A stretch of 64,000 bases of DNA from Roseibium sp. MMSF_3412 (lineage in GTDB: Bacteria > Pseudomonadota > Alphaproteobacteria > Rhizobiales > Stappiaceae). The stretch spans positions 124,001 through 188,000 of the forward strand of contig NZ_JASHJI010000005.1 in the NCBI RefSeq assembly GCF_030733265.1, in the 5' to 3' direction. The notes under the pieces were generated by a model, which ran no database searches, was not told the origin of the DNA, and was given only the letters and a program-made list of their open reading frames with translations. Below are positions 28,719 to 37,030 of the stretch, one piece after another (position 1 is the first letter of the stretch; each line of letters starts with the position of its first letter). The position numbers and the translations under genes were made by a program.

Positions 28719-30209
28719 CTATTCGTCTTCGATCCGGACCGGAACGAAACGGACGTCACCCGTCGGATTTGACAGAAGCAGCAGCGCAGAACGCCGTCCG
28801 TCATCTTTGAGCTTGTCGATTTCGGACGCCACGTCGGCCGGCGTTTCCACCGGTTCCTGGGCGACTTCCTTGATCACATCACCGGCTGTGATGCGCTTTT
28901 CGGCGGCGGACGTGTCCGGCAGGACTTCGGTCACGACAACACCGCTCACATCGGCGTCGATGGAAAACTGCTCGCGCAATTCATCGTCCAGCTCGGCCAG
29001 CATCATTCCCAGAACCTCGCTTTTCGCAACGGGTTCCTCGGCCGGTTCTTCCTCTTCGGTGACGCTTGCCGGCGTCGGTGTGCTTTCTTCAAGACGCTCC
29101 AGGATCACGTTGATCGTGACTTCCTCGCCCTTCCGCAACACAACAACCTCGACTTCCTTGCCGATCGCGGTTTCGGCCACCATGCGCGGCAGTTCGCGCA
29201 TTTCCTCAACCTCGTTGCCATCGAACTTGATGATGACGTCACCGGCCTCGATCTTCGCCTTGGCGGCGGGGCCGTCCTCGGTTACGCCGGCCACAAGCGC
29301 ACCCATCGCCTCGTTCATGGCAAGGCTTTCGGCGATCTCGTCTGTGACTTCCTGAATGCGGACACCCAGCCAGCCACGCCGGGTTTCACCGAATTCACGC
29401 AGCTGGTCGATAACACGCATGGCGGTTTTTGCCGGAATGGCAAAGCCGATGCCGATGGAGCCGCCTGAAGGCGAAATAATCGCCGTGTTGATGCCAATCA
29501 CGTTGCCCTGCATATCGAACAGCGGCCCGCCCGAGTTACCTCGGTTGATGGAGGCATCCGTCTGGATGAAGTTGTCGTAGGGGCCGGAATTGATATCCCT
29601 GTTCCGTGCGGAAACGATCCCGACGGTCACGGTGCCGCCAAGGCCGAACGGGTTACCGATCGCCATCACCCAGTCGCCAACGCGGATCGTCTCGGAATCT
29701 CCGAAATCAACCGCTTTCAGCGGTGTCTCCGGTTCGACTTTGAGAACGGCCAGGTCGGTTTTCTCGTCCGTACCGATAATCTCGGCCCTGAGCGCGGTGC
29801 CGTCATTGAAATTGGCGGTAATCTCGTCGGCGCCTTCAATCACGTGATTGTTGGTGATGATGATGCCTTCGGTCCCGTCGATAACGAAACCGGACCCGAG
29901 CGACTGCACGCGGCGCGGAGCCTGTTCGTTATCCCGGTTCTGCCGATTGAAGAATTCCTCGAAAAACTCCTGGAACGGAGATCCGTCCGGAACCTGGGGC
30001 ATCGGTACCGACCTGCGACCCTGGACGGTCTGTGCGGTTGAGATGTTGACGACGGCGTCCGCCAGATTTTCCGCCAGGTCCGCGACAGAAACCGGTCCCT
30101 GCGCCTGCGCGGTCTGTACGGGTTGAAACGCAACCATTCCGCCAAGCACGAGACCCGCCGCGGCATACGCGATCCGGGACATGCGACGGCGAACAAAAAT
30201 TGGAGCCAT
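28719..30209 (-). CDS. degP: Do-family periplasmic serine protease (DegP/MucD-like)
   Basis: 496 residues: signal sequence ending AQAQ near residue 37, trypsin-like domain with catalytic H122 (TNNHVIEG), D152 (KTDLAVLKV) and S226 (GNSGGPL), then two PDZ domains separated by a Glu/Pro-rich linker. It degrades misfolded envelope proteins and may act as a chaperone. AGGAG precedes the ATG. It follows the hfl genes on the same strand after a possible intervening terminator, so it may have its own promoter. The symbol could equally be degQ or mucD. Confidence 0.94.
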   Translation of the reverse strand: MAPIFVRRRMSRIAYAAAGLVLGGMVAFQPVQTAQAQGPVSVADLAENLADAVVNISTAQTVQGRRSVPMPQVPDGSPFQEFFEEFFNRQNRDNEQAPRRVQSLGSGFVIDGTEGIIITNNHVIEGADEITANFNDGTALRAEIIGTDEKTDLAVLKVEPETPLKAVDFGDSETIRVGDWVMAIGNPFGLGGTVTVGIVSARNRDINSGPYDNFIQTDASINRGNSGGPLFDMQGNVIGINTAIISPSGGSIGIGFAIPAKTAMRVIDQLREFGETRRGWLGVRIQEVTDEIAESLAMNEAMGALVAGVTEDGPAAKAKIEAGDVIIKFDGNEVEEMRELPRMVAETAIGKEVEVVVLRKGEEVTINVILERLEESTPTPASVTEEEEPAEEPVAKSEVLGMMLAELDDELREQFSIDADVSGVVVTEVLPDTSAAEKRITAGDVIKEVAQEPVETPADVASEIDKLKDDGRRSALLLLSNPTGDVRFVPVRIEDE

Positions 30210-30296
30210 AGGGCTTTCTCCTCATCCCTTCCGGTACAGCTGTCTGACCTTGAAGACAGCCGGTAACTTCAAACGACTTGTAGTCAGAATATAGAA

Positions 30297-30326
30297 CGGG
30301 CGGGAGATTTTTGCCCCTCCCGCCCG
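30297..30326 (-). terminator. Hairpin between DUF2065 and degP
   Basis: 10-bp GC stem CGGGCGGGAG / CTCCCGCCCG with a 10-nt loop just after the DUF2065 stop. On the minus strand TTCTATATT follows, a weak U-tract. It may attenuate rather than end transcription into degP. Confidence 0.6.
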
Positions 30327-30337
30327 GAAACTTTTCG

Positions 30338-30523
30338 TTATCCGCGTATGATCCACACAAATATGAGCCCCACAACGGCCACAACGATGCCTGCAACGCG
30401 TAGGGTCTGATCCGATGTTTCGAGCGCACTTCGCATCATGGACTTCATGCCGCCGGGCATGAGCGCATAAAGGACGCCTTCGATGACCAGAACCAGACCA
30501 AGCGCGGTTACAAAGTCATTCAT
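30338..30523 (-). CDS. DUF2065 small membrane protein
   Basis: 61 residues with two hydrophobic helices (ALGLVLVIEGVLYALMPGG and VAGIVVAVVGLIFVWIIRG), the complete DUF2065 pattern. Start ATG 30523 overlaps the hflC stop by 4 bp. The family is regularly found after hflC in Alphaproteobacteria, so a role with the HflKC complex is likely but unproven. Confidence 0.92.
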   Translation of the reverse strand: MNDFVTALGLVLVIEGVLYALMPGGMKSMMRSALETSDQTLRVAGIVVAVVGLIFVWIIRG

Positions 30524-31455
30524 TGCGCGGCAAGAGAGGGCGACCGTGTCGAGATCCCTGTCCCGCCGTCGTCACCGCCACCGGCCGGCGCGTTCACGCC
30601 CGTCGGGTCCTTGAAGAATCGGAAGAAGCTGGAGTCGGGAGACAGCACGAGGCTGGTGTCGCCCGATTGCAGACCGGATTCGTAGGCTTGCATGGACCGG
30701 TAGAAGGCAAAGAACTCCGGATCGGCACCAAAGGCTTCCGCGAAGATCCGGTTCCGTTCCGCATCACCGTCACCGCGGATGATTTCAGCATCCCGGTTTG
30801 CTTCCGCCTCAATAACCGTCGCATCACGGTCGGCGCGGGACCTGATCCGGCGGGACTGCTCTTCACCCTGCGCGCGGATTTCGGTCGCTTCACGCTGACG
30901 TTCCGTCTGCATGCGCGCATAAATCGCCTGTGAGTTGGCATCGGGAAGGTCCGCGCGGCGGATCTTCACGTCGATTACCTCGATCCCCAGTTCCTCGGCA
31001 TTGGCACTGACGTCACGGCGGATGTTGTCCATCACGCCGGAACGGTCGTCGCGCACCAGTGCCACGAAGCTGGTCCGGCCAACTTCCGAACGCAGCGAGG
31101 ACTGCAGCAGTGTCGACAGACGCCGGTTGGCCGTCAGTACGTTCTGAACACGCTGGTAGAACAGGACAGGGTCGGAGATCCGGTAGCGCGCGAACGCATC
31201 CACGATCAACCGCTTCTTGTCCGAGGAAATCGGCTCAAGCGGCGGCATGTTCAGGTTCAGGATACGCTTGTCCAGATAGACAACGTTCTGAACGAACGGG
31301 ATCTTGAAATAAAGACCGGGCTCGGTCTTCGGAGCTTCCGTGATCTGACCGAAGCGCAGGACCAGTGCCTGCTGGGTCGGATTGACCACATAGACCGACA
31401 GGTAACCGACAACGGCAACAACGGCGAGAACAATTACGAAAATACCGCTACGCAT
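30520..31455 (-). CDS. hflC: HflC, SPFH-domain modulator of FtsH
   Basis: 311 residues: one N-terminal membrane anchor (IFVIVLAVVAVVGYLSVYVV), SPFH/Band 7 domain (VNPTQQALVLRFGQ...), a long Arg/Glu-rich helix, and a Gly-rich tail. It forms large cages with HflK around FtsH in the inner membrane. Starts 2 bp after the hflK stop and overlaps DUF2065, a tight operon. Confidence 0.96.
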   Translation of the reverse strand: MRSGIFVIVLAVVAVVGYLSVYVVNPTQQALVLRFGQITEAPKTEPGLYFKIPFVQNVVYLDKRILNLNMPPLEPISSDKKRLIVDAFARYRISDPVLFYQRVQNVLTANRRLSTLLQSSLRSEVGRTSFVALVRDDRSGVMDNIRRDVSANAEELGIEVIDVKIRRADLPDANSQAIYARMQTERQREATEIRAQGEEQSRRIRSRADRDATVIEAEANRDAEIIRGDGDAERNRIFAEAFGADPEFFAFYRSMQAYESGLQSGDTSLVLSPDSSFFRFFKDPTGVNAPAGGGDDGGTGISTRSPSLAAQ

Positions 31456-31457
31456 GA

Positions 31458-32654
31458 TCAGTTACCTCCTGTCCGCGTGGCGGGCGCAGTGCCGCCTCTG
31501 TTCAACTCGTTCAGCGGCAGGAACGGCAAGACGCCGGAGCCTGATGTGTCGCTGTCGATGATGATCTTGTTGTTGGATCCGAGGACTTTTTCCAGGGTCT
31601 CAAGATAGAGACGCTCGCGCGTCACGTCGGGAGCCTTCTGGTATTCCTCGTAGATCTTGCTGAAACGCTGAGACTGACCGGTCGCTTCCGCGATGGTCTG
31701 GTCCTTGTAACCGTTTGCCTGTTCCAGAACGCGCGCGGCCTGACCGCGGGCTTCCGGAACGATCCTGTTGGCGTACGCTTCCGCCTCGTTGCGGATACGC
31801 TCCTGGTCGGCTCGGGCCGCCTGAACGTCACGGAACGCCTCGATAACCTGTGCCGGCGGGTCAACCCGCTGCATCTGCACTTCGGAGATCTCGACACCGG
31901 CGCGATAGGCGTCGAGCGTCGACTGCATCAGCGTGGCAACGTCATTCTGAATGGAGACGCGGTTCTCGGTCAGGATCGCGTCGATGTTCGAACTGCCGAC
32001 GACTTCACGCATCGCGCTTTCCGCGACCGCTTTCACCGTGGCTGCCGGTTCCTGGATGTTGAACAGGTAGTCGGTGATCCCGTCGGTCGTGTTCTTGACA
32101 CGCCAAAGCACCTTGAAGCCAACGTCAACGATGTTTTCATCGCCCGTCAGCATCAGGCTTTCCTCGGGAATGTCGCGTGCACGCACCGCTCCGGACGTGG
32201 AGAAGGTCTCGTCAACACCCACCGTGGTCTCACGCTGGAGTTCGACCGCCGGCTTGTAAACGTCGCCAATCGGGTAGGGAAGATTGTAGTTCAGACCCGG
32301 AGAGGTAATCCCGACAACGTCGCCGAGAACCAGCTCGACGCCGCGCTCGCCTTCATCAACGGTGTAGATGCCCGTCGCCAGCCAGCCGACTATGCCGATG
32401 CCGATCACAATCAGGACGCCCGCGAAACCGATGCCGCCACCGCCACCGCCCGGAAGAACGGTCTTCATGCGGTCCTGGGTCTTTTTCAGCAGTTCTTCGA
32501 GATCCGGCGGGTTGCCACCGCCGCCTCCGCCCCGGTTCGGGCCACCGCCCCAGGGTCCGTTGTTGTTACCGCCGCCGCCGCCGCCCCATGGGCCGCCATT
32601 GTTTCCGCCACCTTTCCAGGGGCCGCCGCCACCTGACTGATTGCTCCAAGGCAT
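31458..32654 (-). CDS. hflK: HflK, SPFH-domain modulator of FtsH
   Basis: 398 residues. The first about 55 are Gly/Trp/Asn-rich (PWGGGGGG type), then a membrane anchor (IGFAGVLIVIGIGIVGWLATGIY), the SPFH domain and a helical stalk. ATG 32654 is preferred over TTG 32657 because AAGGAAG lies 7 nt upstream. Partner of HflC. Probably co-transcribed with folA and elaA upstream, although a 211-bp gap could hold a promoter. Confidence 0.96.
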   Translation of the reverse strand: MPWSNQSGGGGPWKGGGNNGGPWGGGGGGNNNGPWGGGPNRGGGGGGNPPDLEELLKKTQDRMKTVLPGGGGGGIGFAGVLIVIGIGIVGWLATGIYTVDEGERGVELVLGDVVGITSPGLNYNLPYPIGDVYKPAVELQRETTVGVDETFSTSGAVRARDIPEESLMLTGDENIVDVGFKVLWRVKNTTDGITDYLFNIQEPAATVKAVAESAMREVVGSSNIDAILTENRVSIQNDVATLMQSTLDAYRAGVEISEVQMQRVDPPAQVIEAFRDVQAARADQERIRNEAEAYANRIVPEARGQAARVLEQANGYKDQTIAEATGQSQRFSKIYEEYQKAPDVTRERLYLETLEKVLGSNNKIIIDSDTSGSGVLPFLPLNELNRGGTAPATRTGGN

Positions 32655-32865
32655 CAAGACTTCCTTCTTTGAACTCCGGCGTCTGCCGCCGGAAATGGGC
32701 TAGCACCCGTTCTGACTCACCGTTGGTTATAGGGAGGTTACCGGATGCTTTCAATGAGAAGCCCGGCATACTTTCCGCGTAAAACCCATGTGTTTTCCCG
32801 TGCCGCAGGTGGTGGGCAATTGTGGCGGTGTCAAGTCGCCGCCGCCGAAAGGTTTGGGCAAAGGG

Positions 32866-33342
32866 TTAATTGCCTGTCCCGCACCTGCGGGTCATGTCGA
32901 CATGCGGAATGCCGTCTTCGAGATATTCCGCCGAAACGGTCACAAAGCCCAGGGACCGGTAGAAGCTCTCCAGATGGGCCTGCGCCGACAGATCGATGAC
33001 GCCTTCAGGCAGGATTTCTTCCACCTTCTCGATCCCGGCAAGCATGAGTTTCCGGCCAAGGCCGGTCCCCCGCGCTGCCGGCGCGATGACCACTCGCCCG
33101 ATGCGGGCCTTTCCCGCTTCCGCGTCTTCGGTAACGCGGACGGTCCCGACAAGCGCACCGGATGCTGCATCATTCACGAGCAGATGCAGGGCGTCTGGGT
33201 CCTTGCCGTCAATATCCTGATAAAGCGAGGTTTGCTCGATGACAAAGACGTCCTGCCGGAGTTTGAGAAGATCGTGCACATCGAGCGGCGACATCTGCTG
33301 CAGGCGGCACCACTTGGCGGTTTGGGATGCTTCGAAATCCAT
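32866..33342 (-). CDS. ElaA-type GNAT acetyltransferase
   Basis: 158 residues of the ElaA group: KLRQDVFVIEQTSLYQDIDGKD is diagnostic, with RVVIAPAARGTGLGRKLM as the acetyl-CoA loop. It begins 8 bp after the folA stop, so it is co-transcribed. Function unknown in all organisms. Confidence 0.92.
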   Translation of the reverse strand: MDFEASQTAKWCRLQQMSPLDVHDLLKLRQDVFVIEQTSLYQDIDGKDPDALHLLVNDAASGALVGTVRVTEDAEAGKARIGRVVIAPAARGTGLGRKLMLAGIEKVEEILPEGVIDLSAQAHLESFYRSLGFVTVSAEYLEDGIPHVDMTRRCGTGN

Positions 33343-33350
33343 TCTGATAC

Positions 33351-33872
33351 TCAGTTTGCACCGGATATGCGGCGATAAGTCACGAAGGTGAAGTCGGCGC
33401 TGTCCTTGTCCGTGCGCGCTCCAGCAACCCGTTTGACCACTTCCCAGACTTCCGGATCAATGAACGGGAAACGCGTGTCGCCATCCGGTGCCGCGTCGAC
33501 TTCGGTGATTTCCAGACGGGTAGCCTCGCCAATCGCCTGCCCGTAGATCTGGCCGCCGCCGATGCAGAAGATCTCGCTGGCCTCCAGTTCTTTTGCAAGC
33601 TCTGCGGCCTTTTCAAGCGCCATCGGCCAGGATGTTGCCGTATCAACCCCCTCGGCAGCATAATCGGGATCTCGCGAGATCACCACGTGCGGACGACCGG
33701 GCAATGGCCGCCCGCCAAAAGACAGAAACGTCTTGCGCCCCATGATCACCGGCTTTCCGAGCGTGAGGCGTTTGAAATATTTCATGTCGGACGACAGCCG
33801 CCAGGGCATGTCATTGTCCGCGCCGATGACGCCGTTGCGGGCAACGGCGGCTATCAGAACAAGTTCCGGCAA
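33351..33872 (-). CDS. folA: Dihydrofolate reductase (probable TTG start)
   Basis: Reduces dihydrofolate to tetrahydrofolate with NADPH, regenerating the cofactor used by thymidylate synthase. 173 residues with AARNGVIGADNDMPW, Asp in LSSDMKYFK (active-site acid), GRKTF and IFCIGGGQIYGQA. No ATG lies near the fold start. TTG 33872 with GGAG 7 nt upstream gives MPELVLIAAV, a normal length, whereas the next candidate at 34007 adds 45 Arg-rich residues. First gene of the elaA-hflKC cluster. Confidence 0.93.
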   Translation of the reverse strand: MPELVLIAAVARNGVIGADNDMPWRLSSDMKYFKRLTLGKPVIMGRKTFLSFGGRPLPGRPHVVISRDPDYAAEGVDTATSWPMALEKAAELAKELEASEIFCIGGGQIYGQAIGEATRLEITEVDAAPDGDTRFPFIDPEVWEVVKRVAGARTDKDSADFTFVTYRRISGAN

Positions 33873-34028
33873 GAGCGTCTCCGATGCCCGTTTCCTTTTC
33901 CGAGTGCGCCTCCTAGCATAAAATCGGGTGCGCGATGAGTTTTGGCGCACGCTTTTCCACGGGCCTGTCGGATTTCCCGATCCGTGCGCGTCCTCGGTAA
34001 GGAACACGGCAGGACAGGAAACTTTAAA

Positions 34029-34400
34029 ATGTCAGACTTGATGGAAACCGTATTGATCGAGCGCACCAGGGCCCTGATCCCGGAAGCGAATGTCGAGCAG
34101 AAAAAAATGTTCGGTTCAACCTGCTTCATGGTGAACGGCAATATGCTCGTATGCGCCTCAAGACGCGGATTGATGGCGCGCGTCGGCAAGGAGCAGGAAG
34201 CCGAGGCCCTGGCCAGGCCTCATGCCGCCCCCTGCACGCCGGCCGGACGGCCGATGCCGGGCTTCATCAGGGTCGATCCGGAAGGCATTGAAAGCGACGA
34301 AGACCTCAAGATCTGGGTCGACATGGCGCGCACCTATGTCTGTGCCTTGCCCCCCAAGGCACCGAAATCGAAAAAGAAACCCGCCGGGAGGAGCGCCTGA
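34029..34400 (+). CDS. TfoX N-terminal domain protein
   Basis: 123 residues: the TfoX-N fold is seen in KKMFGSTCFMVNGNMLVCASRRGLMARVG, and the tail is Lys/Pro-rich. Only the N-terminal domain is present, as in many alphaproteobacterial homologues, so a competence role should not be assumed. AGGA precedes ATG 34029. It overlaps the next gene by TGATG. Confidence 0.9.
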   Translation: MSDLMETVLIERTRALIPEANVEQKKMFGSTCFMVNGNMLVCASRRGLMARVGKEQEAEALARPHAAPCTPAGRPMPGFIRVDPEGIESDEDLKIWVDMARTYVCALPPKAPKSKKKPAGRSA

Positions 34401-35080
34401 TGCCGTCACAAGGATTTTCAGCCGAAACATTTGCGTTTCTCGCAAGTCTGAAGGCCAACAACGCGAAGGAATGGTTCGACGCCCACAAACCGGACTACCA
34501 ACGGTTCATCAAGAAGCCGGCCGATGCCCTGCGCGCCGATCTCGCCGGGCAGATATCCGGCCTGACAGGCCATGAGACCACCTCCAAACAATTCCGGATC
34601 AACCGGGATCTGAGATTTTCGAAGGACAAGACACCCTATAACGCACATATCCGGATGGCCTTCTGGCCGAAGGGCAAGGCATTTGAAGGCAGGGAAGCGC
34701 AGCCACCAAGCTTTTTTGTCTCTTTCGAACCCGGCCTCATCCGCCTCGGGACAGGCTGCATGACGTTTTCCAAGACGGCTCTGGGATCCTATCTCCACGC
34801 CCTGGAAAGCGGCAGCGGAGACAAAATCTCGGCACTCTTGTCCGATCTTGCGGGAAAAGGCTTCGAACGCTCCGCGCCGGATCTCGCCAAGGCGCCCCGC
34901 GGCTTTCCAAAAAACCACGAACACACCGATCTCGCCCGCCACAAGGGCCTGGCCGTCTGGACGTCGCTCGCGGACACCGGTTCGGTTATCGGTGAGACGG
35001 CGGCGTCGTTTCTCGTGGACACCTGGAAGCCCACGCTGGCCTTCTGGACATGGCTCGTGGATCTGTCCACGTCCGAGTGA
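34400..35080 (+). CDS. DUF2461 protein
   Basis: 226 residues matching the DUF2461/TIGR02453 pattern: FLASLKANNAKEWFDAHKPDY near the start, FRINRDLRFSKDKTPYNAHIRMAFW, and SFEPGLIRLGTGCM. Its biochemical role is unknown. It is translationally coupled to the TfoX-like gene (ATG 34400 overlaps its TGA). Confidence 0.9.
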   Translation: MPSQGFSAETFAFLASLKANNAKEWFDAHKPDYQRFIKKPADALRADLAGQISGLTGHETTSKQFRINRDLRFSKDKTPYNAHIRMAFWPKGKAFEGREAQPPSFFVSFEPGLIRLGTGCMTFSKTALGSYLHALESGSGDKISALLSDLAGKGFERSAPDLAKAPRGFPKNHEHTDLARHKGLAVWTSLADTGSVIGETAASFLVDTWKPTLAFWTWLVDLSTSE

Positions 35081-35122
35081 TCTGGAACAGCCACCAGGGT
35101 GTCGCCGTGATCTCGCCCGCGG

Positions 35123-35249
35123 CCCATCCTTCGAGACAGCGCCCCGCGCTTCCTCAGGATGAGGTTTGGGCCTGTGGCAAATGCAGAAGGTCTAGTTGAA
35201 ACACAACTTCATCCTGAGGAAGGCCGCAGGCCTGTCTCGAAGGATGGGC
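35123..35249. repeat. Repeat family A, pair (outward arrangement)
   Basis: Two copies of a roughly 42-bp palindromic unit. The unit has conserved ends CCTCATCCTGAGGA and TCTCGAAGGATGGG around a variable self-complementary centre. The first copy (35123-35164) reads inverted, the second (35208-35249) direct. The arrangement resembles BIMEs built from REP sequences. Confidence 0.85.
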
Positions 35250-35265
35250 CGCTTGCTCAGGGTAT

Positions 35266-35553
35266 CTACTTCATCCTGCGAGCCGCCAGTTCGGGAAGCA
35301 ATTCATATTCGCCCCGGATGAGAGCTTCCTTTTTCTCGCGGCGCCAACCCTTTATCTGACGTTCACAGGCAATTGCATCCGTAATCCGGTTGAAAACGCA
35401 GTTGAAAACCAAGGTAACGGGCCTGCGTCGGGCTGTGTACCCATCATGAACGCCCTGCTGGTGTTCACTGAACCGGCTTTCCAGATCTTTTTGCGTGATG
35501 CCCGTATAGTAGCTGCCGTCCGAACATCTGAGTATATAGACGATTGCCGCCAT
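35266..35553 (-). CDS. Small GIY-YIG endonuclease-like protein
   Basis: 95 residues with the GIY-YIG core MAAIVYILRCSDGSYYTGITQ, Arg in SRFSEHQ, and Glu in CERQIKGWRR. It belongs to the stand-alone UPF0213/YhbQ-like group, which has structure-specific DNA nuclease activity in some members. It sits between two pairs of family A repeats. The start could be ATG 35553, 35568 or 35583; SD is weak for all. Confidence 0.88.
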   Translation of the reverse strand: MAAIVYILRCSDGSYYTGITQKDLESRFSEHQQGVHDGYTARRRPVTLVFNCVFNRITDAIACERQIKGWRREKKEALIRGEYELLPELAARRMK

Positions 35554-35622
35554 GCGCGCTCTATCCATAAGTGTTTTTTTCAAGAAACACTAGTTTGAAT
35601 TGCGAAACTCAACAAGTGGCTT

Positions 35623-35746
35623 ACCCTTCGAGACAGCGCTCCTGCGCTTCCTCAGGATGAGGACTGAGTGAGCTGCTGCTTCTGCGGCGTCAACACGCAA
35701 GAACCTCATCCTGAGGAGCCGCGTCAGCGGCGTCTCGAAGGATGGG
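35623..35746. repeat. Repeat family A, pair
   Basis: Inverted copy at 35623-35662 and direct copy at 35704-35746 with the same conserved ends as the other family A units. Together with the pair at 35123-35249 they bracket the GIY-YIG gene. Confidence 0.85.
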
Positions 35747-35792
35747 CTGCACACTCGGCTGAACCGCGAACGTTCACCCAGGCGCTCGCCCT

Positions 35793-36866
35793 TCAGGCCT
35801 TCTGCAGGTTGGCGAGGATGATCTCGAGCCACACCCTGGTGGGCGGGACCCAGGCCATCCAGTTGTTGTAATTGCCGGAATAGATGACGGCGGCGACATC
35901 GGCTTTCGGGCAGACGAACAGCCGCTGCCCGCCATTCCCGAAGCCGCCAAACCACGGCAACGGCCCGCCGAGCGCTGCGTTTTGAGCCTTCCCGCAAAAC
36001 CAGAAATAACCGTAGTCGACCCCTTCGCCGGTTGCGAGAACGGGTCGGAGCGACGCCCGGAGCCAGGCTTCGGGCACAATGCTGCGCCCGTCCCAGACGC
36101 CGTCATTGAGCACCAGACGGCCGATCTTCAGGAGATCGGGTGCCGTCAGCCGAACGCCGGAGGCGGACGAGTGGGTTCCGTCCTTTCCTGCGGACCACTT
36201 GAACATTGTGATGCCAAGCGGATCGAACAGCACCTCCCTGGCGAAATCTGGTAGCGTCTTGCCCGTGCCCGTTTCAATGATTCCGCCGACCAGGGCTGTG
36301 GCCCCGCCGCTATAGATCCAGCGTGTACCGGGCTCGGCAACGAGATCGCGCTCCAGAATGTAGCGGTAGCGATCCGGGGCGAGTTCCATCGCGATTTCGC
36401 TGTTTTCCGGGTCCGTATAGGGCTTTGTCTCATCCCACGCCATGCCAAGGCTCATTGTCAGCGCATGTTCGATCGTGCGTTCCATCCGCTTTGGATCGGC
36501 GGCGAGATCGGGATAATCGGCGAACAGAGCAAGGATCGGTGTGTCGATGCGCGGCACCAGCCCCTTCCCGAGTGCGATGCCATAGAGCAGGCTGACGATG
36601 CTCTTGGTGATCGAACGCAGGTCATGAAGCGTGCCAGGCCCGAATTCCACGTCCCCGATCGGCCTGCCCCAGTCCTCGTCGGGCCCTTTTCCGAAGCTTT
36701 CAAGAACGGTTTCGCCACCCCGTTCAGCCAATACGACATGCAGGTGCGGCAACAGGCCGGATTCGACACCGGCCTGTAGCTTGCGGCCGATCATCGGATC
36801 GAATCCACGATTTTCGGCGGCCAGTGCATGCGGCGACAGGGAGATTGCAGTGTCGGGAGAAGTCAT
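35793..36866 (-). CDS. Serine hydrolase of the beta-lactamase (class C / S12) family
   Basis: 357 residues with SITKS (SxxK nucleophile motif), YSGGA at the YxN position and a C-terminal WFGGFGNGGQRLFVCP segment. No signal peptide is evident from ATG 36866, so it is probably a cytosolic esterase or peptidase rather than a periplasmic beta-lactamase. The Asn of YxN is replaced by Gly, as in several esterases. AGGA precedes the ATG; the frame is open to 37106 but that part overlaps the divergent oxidase gene. Confidence 0.9.
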   Translation of the reverse strand: MTSPDTAISLSPHALAAENRGFDPMIGRKLQAGVESGLLPHLHVVLAERGGETVLESFGKGPDEDWGRPIGDVEFGPGTLHDLRSITKSIVSLLYGIALGKGLVPRIDTPILALFADYPDLAADPKRMERTIEHALTMSLGMAWDETKPYTDPENSEIAMELAPDRYRYILERDLVAEPGTRWIYSGGATALVGGIIETGTGKTLPDFAREVLFDPLGITMFKWSAGKDGTHSSASGVRLTAPDLLKIGRLVLNDGVWDGRSIVPEAWLRASLRPVLATGEGVDYGYFWFCGKAQNAALGGPLPWFGGFGNGGQRLFVCPKADVAAVIYSGNYNNWMAWVPPTRVWLEIILANLQKA

Positions 36867-37030
36867 GAGCCGTGTCCTGATCGGAAGAGGTCGGTGAGCA
36901 CAACTGCAAGTGTACACAAGAATGCGCCCAATTGGACGTCCAAACTCCAATCCGTGTTCCGGACTTGACCTTCCAGCCGCTGGAAACATCATAAGTCTGC
37001 CTGGAACGTTTTTGTTCGAATTCACTGGAG

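Noticed and set aside
34029..34400. Competence regulator TfoX
   Set aside because: Only the N-terminal domain is present; homologues of this form in Alphaproteobacteria are not shown to control competence, so no symbol is given.
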